A DNA stretch of 64,000 bases, taken from positions 3,912,501 through 3,976,500 of the forward strand of contig NZ_JAJOZB010000001.1 in the NCBI RefSeq assembly GCF_023701745.1, read 5' to 3'. The position numbers and the translations under genes are program-made. Under the pieces are notes generated by a model, which was not told the origin of the DNA, did not search any database, and saw nothing but the letters and a program-made list of their open reading frames with translations. Positions 47,965-55,766 of the stretch are shown here, piece by piece. The DNA comes from Streptomyces sp. RKAG293. GTDB lineage: Bacteria; Actinomycetota; Actinomycetes; Streptomycetales; Streptomycetaceae. Position 1 is the first letter of the stretch. The number at the start of each line of letters is the position of its first letter.

Positions 47965-49749
47965 GTGACCAGTGACACCGCGACTCAGGCCGAGCGGGAC
48001 GAGGGCCTCCTCCTCCCGGAGCCGCAGCCCAGCCCATGGCAGCGGCGGCTGCGCCGCTTCGGCTATACCGAGCGGCCGCATGTGGACGTCCGCGAGCGCC
48101 TCGTGGTGCCGTTCCCGGAGCCGGGGACCCGGCTGTGGGGCTCGCTGGGCCTGGGCCAGGCGGCCGCGTCGAGGGTGGCGCGGCTGACCGGATGGGGCGG
48201 TCCGCTGCTGGTGGCGCTGATGGCGGGCCTCATCCGCTTCTGGCACCTGGGCACCCCGCACGCGGTGATATTCGACGAGACGTACTACGCGAAGGACGCG
48301 TGGTCGCTGCTCCAGTACGGCTACGAGGGCACCTGGACCGACGGCAAGATCTCCAATCCGCAGATCCTGGCCGATCCCCAGATCATCCCGCTGTCGCCCG
48401 ATCCGGGCTATGTGGTGCACCCGCCGGTCGGCAAGTGGGTCATCGCGGTCGGTGAGCAGCTGTTCGGCCTGAACCCGTTCGGCTGGCGGTTCATGGTCGC
48501 GCTGCTCGGCACGCTGTCGGTGCTGATGGTGTGCCGGATCGGCCGCCGGCTGTTCCGTTCCACCGCGCTCGGCTGTCTGGCCGGGCTGCTGCTGTCGGTG
48601 GACGGCCTGCACTACGTGATGAGCCGTACGGCCCTGCTCGACCTGGTCATCATGTTCTTCGCGCTGGCCGCGTTCGGCTGTCTGGTCGTGGACCGCGACT
48701 GGTCGCGGGCCCGGCTGGCGGCGGCGCTGCCGGTCGGTGAGGACGGTGTGGCGGGCCCGGACCGCCGGGTCGGGGACCGCGGCGGCATGGGCTGGCGGCC
48801 GTGGCGGCTGGCGGCCGGGCTGTTCCTGGGTCTGGCGTGCGCGAGCAAGTGGAACGGTCTGTACTTCCTGGCGGCGTTCGGGCTGATGACGATCCTGTGG
48901 GACGCCGGTTCGCGCCGGGTCGCGGGCGCCCGGCGCCCGTACGTGTCGGTGCTGCGCAAGGACACCGGCTGGGCGTTCCTGTCCGTCGTGGTCGTCGCCA
49001 TCGGCACGTACCTGGTCTCCTGGACCGGCTGGTTCGTGACGAAGGGCGGCTACGGCCGCGACTGGGCGGCCCACCGCAAGGGCCTGTCCCCCGACCACAT
49101 CAAGCTGCCGCTGATCGGCCGGATCGACCTGCACCAGTTCGACATGACGTGGATGCCGGACGCGCTGCGCAGCCTGTGGCACTACGAGTTCCAGGTCTAC
49201 CAGTTCAACATCGGCCTCTCCACGCCGCACATGTACCAGTCGAACCCGTGGAGCTGGATGGTCCTGGGCCGGCCCGTCTCCTACTTCTACGAGTCGCCGA
49301 AGAACGGCGAGGCCGGCTGCACCGCGGCCAAGGGCTGCGCCCGCGAGATCCTCGCCATCGGCACCCCCCTGCTGTGGTGGTCGGCGTGCTTCGCGCTGCT
49401 GTACCTGGTCTACCGCTGGGGCTTCCGCCGCGACTGGCGGGCCGGCGCCATCCTGTGCGCCGCGTTCGCCGGCTGGCTGCCCTGGATGATGTACCAGGAC
49501 CGCACGATCTTCCTCTTCTACGCGGTCGCCTTCGTCCCCTACCTCTGTCTCGCCGTAGCGATGATGATCGGCTCGATCCTCGGCCCCCCGGGCTCCGACG
49601 AACGCCGCCGAATGTGGGGCGCGGTCGGCGCGGGCACACTCGTCCTGCTGATTGTCTGGAACTTCATCTACTTCTTCCCCATCTACACAGGGATGCCGAT
49701 CTCCATGGACGCCTGGCGTGCCCGGATGTGGTTCGACTCCTGGATCTAG
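47965..49749 (+). CDS. pmt: Protein O-mannosyltransferase
   Basis: 594-residue integral membrane GT39 enzyme moving mannose from polyprenyl-phosphate mannose to secreted proteins. The Asp-Glu catalytic motif is in VIFDETYYAKDAW (D104, E105); many TM helices and the LASKWNG-like CASKWNGLYFL follow. The GTG at 47965 is the usual start though no ribosome site is evident. The last 26 codons lie in a 78-bp direct repeat that recurs at 52491, so the present C-terminus and TAG stop were supplied by the inserted element. In S. coelicolor Pmt is needed for phage phiC31 infection. Confidence 0.94.
   Translation: MTSDTATQAERDEGLLLPEPQPSPWQRRLRRFGYTERPHVDVRERLVVPFPEPGTRLWGSLGLGQAAASRVARLTGWGGPLLVALMAGLIRFWHLGTPHAVIFDETYYAKDAWSLLQYGYEGTWTDGKISNPQILADPQIIPLSPDPGYVVHPPVGKWVIAVGEQLFGLNPFGWRFMVALLGTLSVLMVCRIGRRLFRSTALGCLAGLLLSVDGLHYVMSRTALLDLVIMFFALAAFGCLVVDRDWSRARLAAALPVGEDGVAGPDRRVGDRGGMGWRPWRLAAGLFLGLACASKWNGLYFLAAFGLMTILWDAGSRRVAGARRPYVSVLRKDTGWAFLSVVVVAIGTYLVSWTGWFVTKGGYGRDWAAHRKGLSPDHIKLPLIGRIDLHQFDMTWMPDALRSLWHYEFQVYQFNIGLSTPHMYQSNPWSWMVLGRPVSYFYESPKNGEAGCTAAKGCAREILAIGTPLLWWSACFALLYLVYRWGFRRDWRAGAILCAAFAGWLPWMMYQDRTIFLFYAVAFVPYLCLAVAMMIGSILGPPGSDERRRMWGAVGAGTLVLLIVWNFIYFFPIYTGMPISMDAWRARMWFDSWI
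49670..49747. repeat. Left direct repeat (attL-like), within pmt
   Basis: 78 bp from ACTTCTTCCCC to CCTGGATCT, identical to 52491-52568. It encodes the C-terminal residues of pmt in frame, followed by TAG. Confidence 0.9.
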
Positions 49750-49762
49750 CTGCAACAACACC

Positions 49763-49806
49763 CCGATGCCGACCGCAGAAGCGCACCGCTTCCCGGTCGG
49801 CATCGG
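49763..49806 (+). terminator. Terminator now serving pmt
   Basis: 13-bp perfect stem CCGATGCCGACCG / CGGTCGGCATCGG (49763-49775, 49794-49806), starting 14 bases after the pmt TAG. It belongs to the insert, replacing the ancestral pmt terminator left beyond the right repeat. Confidence 0.75.
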
Positions 49807-50025
49807 TCGTTGCCGGTCGTGCTGGGCCGTCCCCGGACGGCCCACGGCCCGACGGCGTGCCTCCCTCAGGCTCGCTGGTAGGCCCGGCCGGGTCTTCGCC
49901 TGACCTGTAGGCGCGTGCTCCGCCGAGCCCGCCAGGGCCCCCGAGCCATTACGACGCGGTATCGCCAAGATGGTGTGTAGCCGGAATGGCGCTCACCGGT
50001 AGTGGAAGGTCAACAATCAGCACCC

Positions 50026-50316
50026 ATGTGGGACACAGTTTGGACAGCGGTCTCCGCTGTCGCCACGGCGCTCGCCCTCTTGGCGGTTGCTTGGCAGCCG
50101 ATCCTCACCCGTAGGGCGCTGGGCGTCGCGCACACCGCCCTCACCGTCTCAGAGGCCGTCGCGCTGGATGCCGCCCGAGCGCGGCTGGACGATCAGGCCC
50201 CCGAGGTGACCGTTGTCCTCGACGAGGTTCCGTGGCCTCCACTTGATCGCAGCGTTTGCATCATCCTGAGAGAAGCAAACGCTGCGCTACTTGCAACTCC
50301 TTGTTACTATTGCTGT
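50026..50316 (+). pseudogene. Truncated N-terminal membrane-protein fragment fused in frame to AbiEi
   Basis: From ATG 50026: TVWTAVSAVATALALLAVAW, a TM helix, then RRALGVAHTALTVSEAVALD and PEVTVVLDEVPWPP. This resembles the start of small membrane proteins common on actinomycete integrative elements. It has no stop and reads straight into AbiEi without a break; the last part (IILREANAALLATPCYYCC) is the inverted repeat and promoter of AbiEi, not protein. Best seen as a 3'-truncated remnant. Confidence 0.55.
50248..50286. promoter_or_regulatory. Inverted repeat upstream of abiEi
   Basis: CGCAGCGTTTGC (50248-50259) and GCAAACGCTGCG (50275-50286), a perfect 12-bp pair with a 15-base gap, just upstream of a TACTAT -10-like box (50305-50310) six bases from the abiEi ATG, suggesting leaderless transcription. 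AbiEi antitoxins elsewhere repress their operon by binding inverted repeats, so this is the likely operator; it could also be a terminator. Confidence 0.55.
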
Positions 50317-51507
50317 ATGGATCGGCATGAGGCCCTGAAGACGCTCAACGAGATCGCCGCTGACCAGTGGGGTCTGGTGACGACAGCCCAAGCCGAGGTC
50401 GCTGGCGTCTCCCGCGTGAACCTGGCCCGCTTGGCAAGCGTCGACCTGTTGCACCGCGCCGGGCGCAGCGTCTACCAGGTCTCAGGCGCCACACCCACCG
50501 CTCACCTGGCCATCAAAGTTGCCTGGCTACGACTAAACCCGGCTATCCCCGCCTGGCAACGTGATCTTGGTGACGAGCACTCTGGAGTCGTTTCTCACGC
50601 ATCAGCTTGTCAGCTTCACGACCTGGGGGACATTCCAGCCGATGCGGTGCAGATATCCGTCCCCCGACGCCGCACTACCCGAGAGCCAGCCGTTGTCCTC
50701 CACCAGGTAGCCGTTCCCGTAGAAGACATCACAATGGTTGACGGCCTGCCGGTCACCACCGTCGAACGCACGATCTGCGACCTTCTCAAATCACGCGCTG
50801 ACGCGGGGCACGTTGGCCGAATTCTTGCCGAAGCGGACCAGCAAGACCTCATCGATACCCGAACCCTCGCCGCCCGGGTCCGGTCTTACACCCACTTCTA
50901 CGGACTGCCTCGTAATGCCACAGGAACTGATCTTCTGGAAACCCTTGCAGAACAGGCCGGCTTCCTTCTCCGGGATCAGCAACTCGCCACAGCAAGCCGC
51001 CAAGGAGCGGTTGCCTCAGCCCTGGCCTACCAAACGCTCCTGCATGAAATCGCGATTCCGACGTCTACTGCCCGAGCACTGCAGGAAGCGGCGCAGACCA
51101 TCACGCTGAACCCCGCCTTTATGGAATCAGTCAACAAAATAGCCTCGGGTGCCCCAGCCATGCAAGGCATTCAGGAGGCGATGAAGGCTATTTCACTAAA
51201 CCAAGAGGCGCTGCATAATCAAGCGTTGAGCCGTTCCATACTGCAGGCACTTCAGGAGGCAACACGAGGGCTGACGGTACTGCCTCCCTCAGTCCAGGAG
51301 TCTTTGCGCAACCTGGCGATGGGCGGCCCGGGGCTGCAGGCACTCCAGGAGGCCATGCGGTCCCTCGGCACGCACAACTTCTCAGCCCAGGGGGCATTGA
51401 GCACGCGCAGGGCCCTTCCGACAGCCGAACCCGTCGGAGGCGAACCTGACGAGGAGACAGTCGATGACTTCGACGCCTCCGAATCTGCCGCCGCTGAGGG
51501 CGACTAG
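50317..51507 (+). CDS. abiEi: AbiEi-type antitoxin/repressor (type IV toxin-antitoxin)
   Basis: 396 residues from ATG 50317. N-terminal winged helix typical of AbiEi: LKTLNEIAADQWGLVTTAQA, GVSRVNLARLASVDLLHRAG, RSVYQVSG. The following domain has HASACQLHDLGDIPADAVQIS, VDGLPVTTVERTICDLL and ILAEADQQDLID, as in COG5340 proteins. The C-terminal 130 residues are unusual: repeated helix units of the form ALQEAxR (ARALQEAAQTI, IQEAMKAISLN, LQALQEATRGL, LQALQEAMRSLG). Five bases separate it from the AbiEii gene. Expected to repress the operon and block the toxin's effect. Confidence 0.82.
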   Translation: MDRHEALKTLNEIAADQWGLVTTAQAEVAGVSRVNLARLASVDLLHRAGRSVYQVSGATPTAHLAIKVAWLRLNPAIPAWQRDLGDEHSGVVSHASACQLHDLGDIPADAVQISVPRRRTTREPAVVLHQVAVPVEDITMVDGLPVTTVERTICDLLKSRADAGHVGRILAEADQQDLIDTRTLAARVRSYTHFYGLPRNATGTDLLETLAEQAGFLLRDQQLATASRQGAVASALAYQTLLHEIAIPTSTARALQEAAQTITLNPAFMESVNKIASGAPAMQGIQEAMKAISLNQEALHNQALSRSILQALQEATRGLTVLPPSVQESLRNLAMGGPGLQALQEAMRSLGTHNFSAQGALSTRRALPTAEPVGGEPDEETVDDFDASESAAAEGD

Positions 51508-51512
51508 ACCAC

Positions 51513-52477
51513 ATGCCAATCAGCTGGTCCAAGACCAACGGCCCTGCGGAGTATGCGATCAAGACATACAAAACCCCTCTGGCGTTCGAAACGGCCCTCA
51601 AACAGTACGCCAGGGACATCGTCAGGAACCAAAAGAGCGGCACTGTGGACGCGGTGATGCGCGGGTTCTATTTCCAGCGACTTACCGCCCGTGTCTTCCA
51701 ATCCGACCCGGATGGATGGCTTCTCAAGGGGGCCAAGCGCTCCTGGTGCGTTACCCAGCAGCGGCGCGCTTGAGTAAGGATATTGACCTCCAACGCCTCA
51801 CCAACGACAGCAGCATGAACGAGGCCCTGGACGCACTCCTCAACGCGGCCTCCCTCGACCTCAACGACTTTCTCCGCTACATCCCAGGAAGAATCGACCG
51901 CCACGGCAACGAGAATGGAGGGGTCAAGCAGTCGTTCCAAGTCCTTATCGGCAACAGAAAAGTCGACACCATCCACGTCGACCTCGTCGCCCGGCGCAAC
52001 ATCACCGCCACTCCTCAATCCGCCCAGCTCTACCCCCGACCAGACCTGCCCTGGCCGACAGATTGGCCCACGATCAAGCTCTACCCCCTTGTCGATCACC
52101 TGGCCGACAAGATCTGCGCCATGCACGAATGGCATGGCACCGTCCCCTCCGGCCGCTTCCGTGACCTGGCTGACATCCTCCTCATCAGCCAAAACGAAGC
52201 CCTCGACGCTGCAGCAACCCACCATGCTCTTCACACGGAGGCATCGCTCCGCCGCGCCAGCAACGGTCCCGAACTCCGCCTGCCCGACCGCTTCGTGACG
52301 CCGCACGACGGCTGGCCCGCCGGCTACAGGAGGGCTGCTGCGGATGTCGCGGGCCTCCAAAGCTGCGATACATGGGATACCGCCCTCCCCGCCGCTGAAG
52401 CCTTCCTCGCGCCCCTCCTCGGGCCGGCCTTCACCGGCACATGGTGCCCAGAACAGGGCACCTGGAGCCCGGGCTAA
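51513..52477 (+). pseudogene. abiEii: AbiEii nucleotidyltransferase toxin, frameshifted
   Basis: Starts at ATG 51513 (YAIKTYKTPLAFETALKQYA, FYFQRLTARVFQSDPDGWLLKG) and stops after 86 residues. The rest is in another frame: GQALLVRYPAAARLSKDIDL carries the AbiEii catalytic KGG...SxDID pattern, followed by YPLVDHLADKICAMHEWHG and RFRDLADILLIS, to stop 52477. One missing G in the run at 51728-51732 explains the break; corrected length would be about 321 residues. AbiEii toxins are NTP transferases. A dead toxin, a sequencing error or slippage in the G-run are all possible. Confidence 0.82.
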
Positions 52478-52490
52478 CCCACTGCAAGGC

Positions 52491-52568
52491 ACTTCTTCCC
52501 CATCTACACAGGGATGCCGATCTCCATGGACGCCTGGCGTGCCCGGATGTGGTTCGACTCCTGGATCT
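52491..52568. repeat. Right direct repeat (attR-like)
   Basis: Identical to 49670-49747, followed by GA, which makes an in-frame TGA after the same C-terminal codons. It is probably the original end of pmt. Confidence 0.9.
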
Positions 52569-52572
52569 GACA

Positions 52573-52589
52573 CCTGAGGGCCCCTCAGG
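52573..52589 (+). terminator. Ancestral pmt terminator
   Basis: CCTGAGGG-C-CCCTCAGG palindromic hairpin four bases after the TGA of the right repeat. It marks the right repeat as the original pmt end. Confidence 0.6.
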
Positions 52590-52709
52590 GCGGGTTGAAC
52601 GGAGTGGCTGGTCCTGGACCCTTGGTCCGAACCTGATATCGACGCGTGCCCGGAATGAGACCCCCTGTGTCACTGCCGTCCCGTAAAGTGCGGTGAAGAG
52701 CGCTTTCTT

Positions 52710-52721
52710 TGAACGCGTTCA
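52710..52721. promoter_or_regulatory. 12-bp palindrome upstream of PBP gene
   Basis: TGAACGCGTTCA, perfect, 22-33 bases before the PBP ATG and close to its ribosome site. Possible operator. Confidence 0.35.
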
Positions 52722-52742
52722 GTTCACGAGGGGGGACGGGAA

Positions 52743-54362
52743 ATGCAACGGGGTGCCAAGCTCGGCATAGTCGGCGGGGTGGTCGCCGGGATGCTCGGGG
52801 TCGCCGGGTACGGGGTCTACAACGTGCTGGACGCGCTCAACAGCGACAGCACGTCGTCGACGAGCAAGGCCGGTTCGGCCAAGAGCACGGCGCCTCCGGA
52901 CGCCAAGGAGATAGCCGGGACGGCGGCCGACTTCCTGGCCGCCTGGGCCGCGGGGGACACCGCGAAGGCCGCGGGCCTCACGGACTCCGTGCAGACCGCC
53001 ACCACCGCGCTGAGCGGGTACAAGGACAAGGCGCACGTCTCGGCCGTCACGCTCACCCCGGGCACCGCCGTCGGCGCCAAGGTGCCGTTCAACGTGGCCG
53101 CCACGCTCTCGTTCCAGGGCAAGACCTCGCCGTGGGCGTACGACTCCGCCCTCACCGTGATCCGGGGCGCGAGCGGCAAGCCGGTCGTGCAGTGGAAGGC
53201 CGCGGTCGTGCACCCGAAACTGGCGGAGGGCGCGAGCCTGGAGACCGGCACCGCCAAACAGGCCACGCTGGACTTCACCGACCGGAACGGCAAGGTCCTC
53301 GACGCGGTCAAGTACCCGTCCCTGGGCCGGTTCTTCACCCAGCTGCGGACCAAGTACGGATCCAAGGCGTCGGGTGGCACCCCCGGTGTCGAGACCTGGA
53401 TCGACGGCGCGGACGGCACCGTGACCGAGACGCTGCACGTCATCGCCAAGGGCACCGGCAGCAAGTTCCCGACCACGCTGGACGCGGACATCCAGGCGGC
53501 CGCCGAGAAGGCCGTCCTGAAGCGGTCCGGCTCCGCCGTGACCGCGCTGGACTCGCACACCGGTGGGATCCTGGCCGTCGCCAACAACCCCGCGACCGGG
53601 CAGAACCTGGCCTTCGGCGCGCAGATCGCGCCCGGATCCACGTTCAAGGTCCTCACCGCGGCGGCCCTGTTGAAGGCGGGCGTCAAGCCCGGCGACCCGG
53701 TGTCCTGCGCGGTGCAGTACGCCGCTCCGCAGGGCAAGCCGTACACGAACGTGGAGAAGAGCTCTAATCCGAAGGCGGACTTCCGCTGGGACTTCGCGAA
53801 CTCCTGCAACACCGGCTTCGTCAGACTCTCGGACGAGATCAAGCCCGACACCCTGCCGTCCGTCGCCCGTGACAGTTTCGGCATCGGTCCCGCGTGGAAC
53901 TGCGGTGTGCAGTGCCTCGAGGGCAAGGTGCCCGGCGGTACCGGTGACGAGAAGACCTCGGAGATGATCGGCCAGGGCCAGCTCCAGATGAACCCGCTCA
54001 CCGTCGCCTCGATCGGGGCCACCGCCTCCACCGGCAGCTTCCATCAGCCGAGGATGGTGCCGCTGGACGTGATCGGCGCACCGGTCGCGAAGGCCGGCGG
54101 GCTCCCGTCCGGCGTCACCAGCGACCTGCGGTCGATGATGCACACCACAGCCGTCAGCGGAACCGCCGCCCAGGCGATGAGCGGTCTGCAGAGCAGCGGT
54201 TGCGGCGCCAAGACCGGTTCGGCGGAGGCCGGCTCCACCCAGCCCAACGGCTGGTTCCTCGGCTACTGCGGCGACGTGTCGGTGGCGGCCGTCGTCCTCA
54301 ACGGCGGCCACGGCGGCGACTCCGCAGGACCCATCGTCGCGGCCGTCCTCAAGGCCTCGTAA
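52743..54362 (+). CDS. Penicillin-binding protein (class B-like transpeptidase)
   Basis: 539 residues. TM anchor at about 6-26 (LGIVGGVVAGMLGVAGYGVY), an MecA-like NTF2 domain at about 55-155, a dimerisation region, then the transpeptidase with S299-T-F-K302, S354-C-N356 and K490-T-G492. Crosslinks peptidoglycan outside the membrane; it lacks a transglycosylase domain. The ATG at 52743 follows GGGGGGACGGGAA. Streptomyces carry related PBPs in tandem here; only one is present in this window. Confidence 0.92.
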   Translation: MQRGAKLGIVGGVVAGMLGVAGYGVYNVLDALNSDSTSSTSKAGSAKSTAPPDAKEIAGTAADFLAAWAAGDTAKAAGLTDSVQTATTALSGYKDKAHVSAVTLTPGTAVGAKVPFNVAATLSFQGKTSPWAYDSALTVIRGASGKPVVQWKAAVVHPKLAEGASLETGTAKQATLDFTDRNGKVLDAVKYPSLGRFFTQLRTKYGSKASGGTPGVETWIDGADGTVTETLHVIAKGTGSKFPTTLDADIQAAAEKAVLKRSGSAVTALDSHTGGILAVANNPATGQNLAFGAQIAPGSTFKVLTAAALLKAGVKPGDPVSCAVQYAAPQGKPYTNVEKSSNPKADFRWDFANSCNTGFVRLSDEIKPDTLPSVARDSFGIGPAWNCGVQCLEGKVPGGTGDEKTSEMIGQGQLQMNPLTVASIGATASTGSFHQPRMVPLDVIGAPVAKAGGLPSGVTSDLRSMMHTTAVSGTAAQAMSGLQSSGCGAKTGSAEAGSTQPNGWFLGYCGDVSVAAVVLNGGHGGDSAGPIVAAVLKAS

Positions 54363-54389
54363 GCCGCGCGCAACCGGCGGAAGCCCCCG

Positions 54390-55634
54390 CTACCGCAGCG
54401 CCGCCAGGCAGTCCCGTACCGCCCGGAGCAGGGCCTGGGCGCGGGGGTCGGAGGTGACGTTCTTCTGCATGCCGTTGGTGATGTAGCCGAAGCCGATGCC
54501 GGCGTCCGGGTCCGCGAAGGCCAGCGGGCCGCCGCGGCCGGGATGGCCGAACGAGGCCGGGCCGAGGAACGGGGAGGCCGGCCCGTGCAGCATGTAGCCG
54601 AGGCCGAACCGGGTGTTGACGACCAACACCTGGTCCGGCCCTTCGGACTCGACGGTGCGGGCGCCGGTGACGGTGGCCGGCGCGAAGAGCATCCTGCTCT
54701 CGGCGTCGCTCGCCAGGTACCCGTCCACGTTGCCTATCAGGGCCGCGTAGAAGCGGGCCAGTGAGCGGGCGGTGGCGATGCCGTTGGAGGCCGCCAGCTC
54801 GCCGGCCCGGTAGGCCGGGTCGTTCTCGTCCGGGAGCGGGGTGATCGCGGCGAAGGCCCGGCGGGTGAGGGATTCCGGGTTCGCGTAGGCGTCGTGGACG
54901 GACTGCTTCGGGCGGGCGCGCAGCCCGCTCGCCGCGGGCGCGGGCGGCGGCGGGACGTCGGCGATCCGCCCGACGCGGTGGGCCTCGCCGGGCGGCAGGC
55001 CCACCCACAGGTCCAGCCCGAGCGGCCGGGTGATCTCCTCGGCGATGTACCGGCCGAGGCTGCGCCCCGACGCCCGCTGGACGATCTCGCCGAGCAGCCA
55101 GCTGTAGGTCTGGGCGTGGTAGCCGTGGGTGGTGCCCGGCGCGAAGAGCGGGGCCTGCGCGGCGACGGCGCGGGGGCCGGACACCCCGTCGAGGGCCTGT
55201 TCCGGGGTGAGGGGCACATCGAGCGCGGGGACGCCGGCCCGGTGCGCGAGGACGTCCCGTACGGTCACCCGGTCCTTGCCCGCGGCCTTGAAGGCGGGCC
55301 AGTACGTACCGACCGGCGCGTCCAGGTCGAGTTGGCCGCGCTGGTGGAGCAGGAGCAGGCAGGCCGCCGCCGGGCCCTTGGTGGCGGACCGGACGACCTG
55401 CGCGGTGTCCTCCTGCCAGGGCTCGTCGCCGTCGGGGGCGGCCGTGCCCGCCCACAGGTCGACGACCTTGCGGCCGTCGCGGTAGAGGGCGAAGGCCGCG
55501 CCGCGGTCACCGCGCTGCTCGAAGTTGCGTGCGAACGCCTCGCGGACCGGCTCGAAGCCGTCCGTCACCGTCCCATGGACGTCCACCACCGTTGTCGCTC
55601 CCGCTCCGCGCCCGACATGAATCCGCACCCCCAT
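54390..55634 (-). CDS. Serine hydrolase, beta-lactamase/esterase (EstB) family
   Basis: 414 residues. Nucleophile motif S-A-T-K in VVRSATKGPAA, Tyr motif in HAQTYSWLLGEIV, and FGHPGRGGPLAF near the C-terminus fit class C beta-lactamase-fold esterases. No signal peptide. ATG 55634 chosen because upstream sequence is not protein-like. Convergent with the PBP gene. Substrate unknown. Confidence 0.88.
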   Translation of the reverse strand: MGVRIHVGRGAGATTVVDVHGTVTDGFEPVREAFARNFEQRGDRGAAFALYRDGRKVVDLWAGTAAPDGDEPWQEDTAQVVRSATKGPAAACLLLLHQRGQLDLDAPVGTYWPAFKAAGKDRVTVRDVLAHRAGVPALDVPLTPEQALDGVSGPRAVAAQAPLFAPGTTHGYHAQTYSWLLGEIVQRASGRSLGRYIAEEITRPLGLDLWVGLPPGEAHRVGRIADVPPPPAPAASGLRARPKQSVHDAYANPESLTRRAFAAITPLPDENDPAYRAGELAASNGIATARSLARFYAALIGNVDGYLASDAESRMLFAPATVTGARTVESEGPDQVLVVNTRFGLGYMLHGPASPFLGPASFGHPGRGGPLAFADPDAGIGFGYITNGMQKNVTSDPRAQALLRAVRDCLAALR

Positions 55635-55709
55635 GGTGCACGGCGCACCCCCACATCCCAACCCCGGCCTTCCTCGGTACCTTCCGGGACCTTCGGGAGC
55701 GGGCATGAG

Positions 55710-55744
55710 CCGCGCCCCGCTCGTGGAATCCGAGCGGGGCGCGG
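55710..55744. terminator. Terminator of GH6 gene
   Basis: 14-bp perfect stem CCGCGCCCCGCTCG / CGAGCGGGGCGCGG with a seven-base loop, 22 bases after the GH6 stop (minus strand). Confidence 0.85.
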
Positions 55745-55766
55745 CCGGGACCAGAACCCGGGGCGG

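Larger units (their letters stand above)
49750..50316. other. Left end of the insert, no intact gene
   Basis: Contains the hairpin at 49763-49806, a second perfect hairpin near 49826-49846 (GGGCCGTCC / GGACGGCCC), a truncated membrane-protein reading frame from 50026, and an inverted repeat at 50248-50286 before AbiEi. No recombinase gene or remnant is recognised on either strand. Confidence 0.6.
49670..52568. mobile_element. Insert carrying AbiE pair, bounded by 78-bp direct repeats of pmt 3' end
   Basis: Perfect 78-bp direct repeats at 49670-49747 and 52491-52568 match the last codons of pmt. Unit length is 2,821 bp. Interior genes have lower GC and different codon use from flanks (for example 50240-50330 and 51770-52100). 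Contents: replacement terminator, membrane-protein fragment, AbiEi, frameshifted AbiEii. Both repeat copies restore the same pmt C-terminus, as for islands that integrate in a gene's 3' end. No integrase, relaxase or transposase is seen, so it is non-autonomous or a remnant. Confidence 0.8.

Noticed and set aside
49750..52490. Search for integrase, relaxase or transposase within the AbiE insert
   Set aside because: No Tyr- or Ser-recombinase motifs, DDE triad or terminal inverted repeats were seen on either strand.
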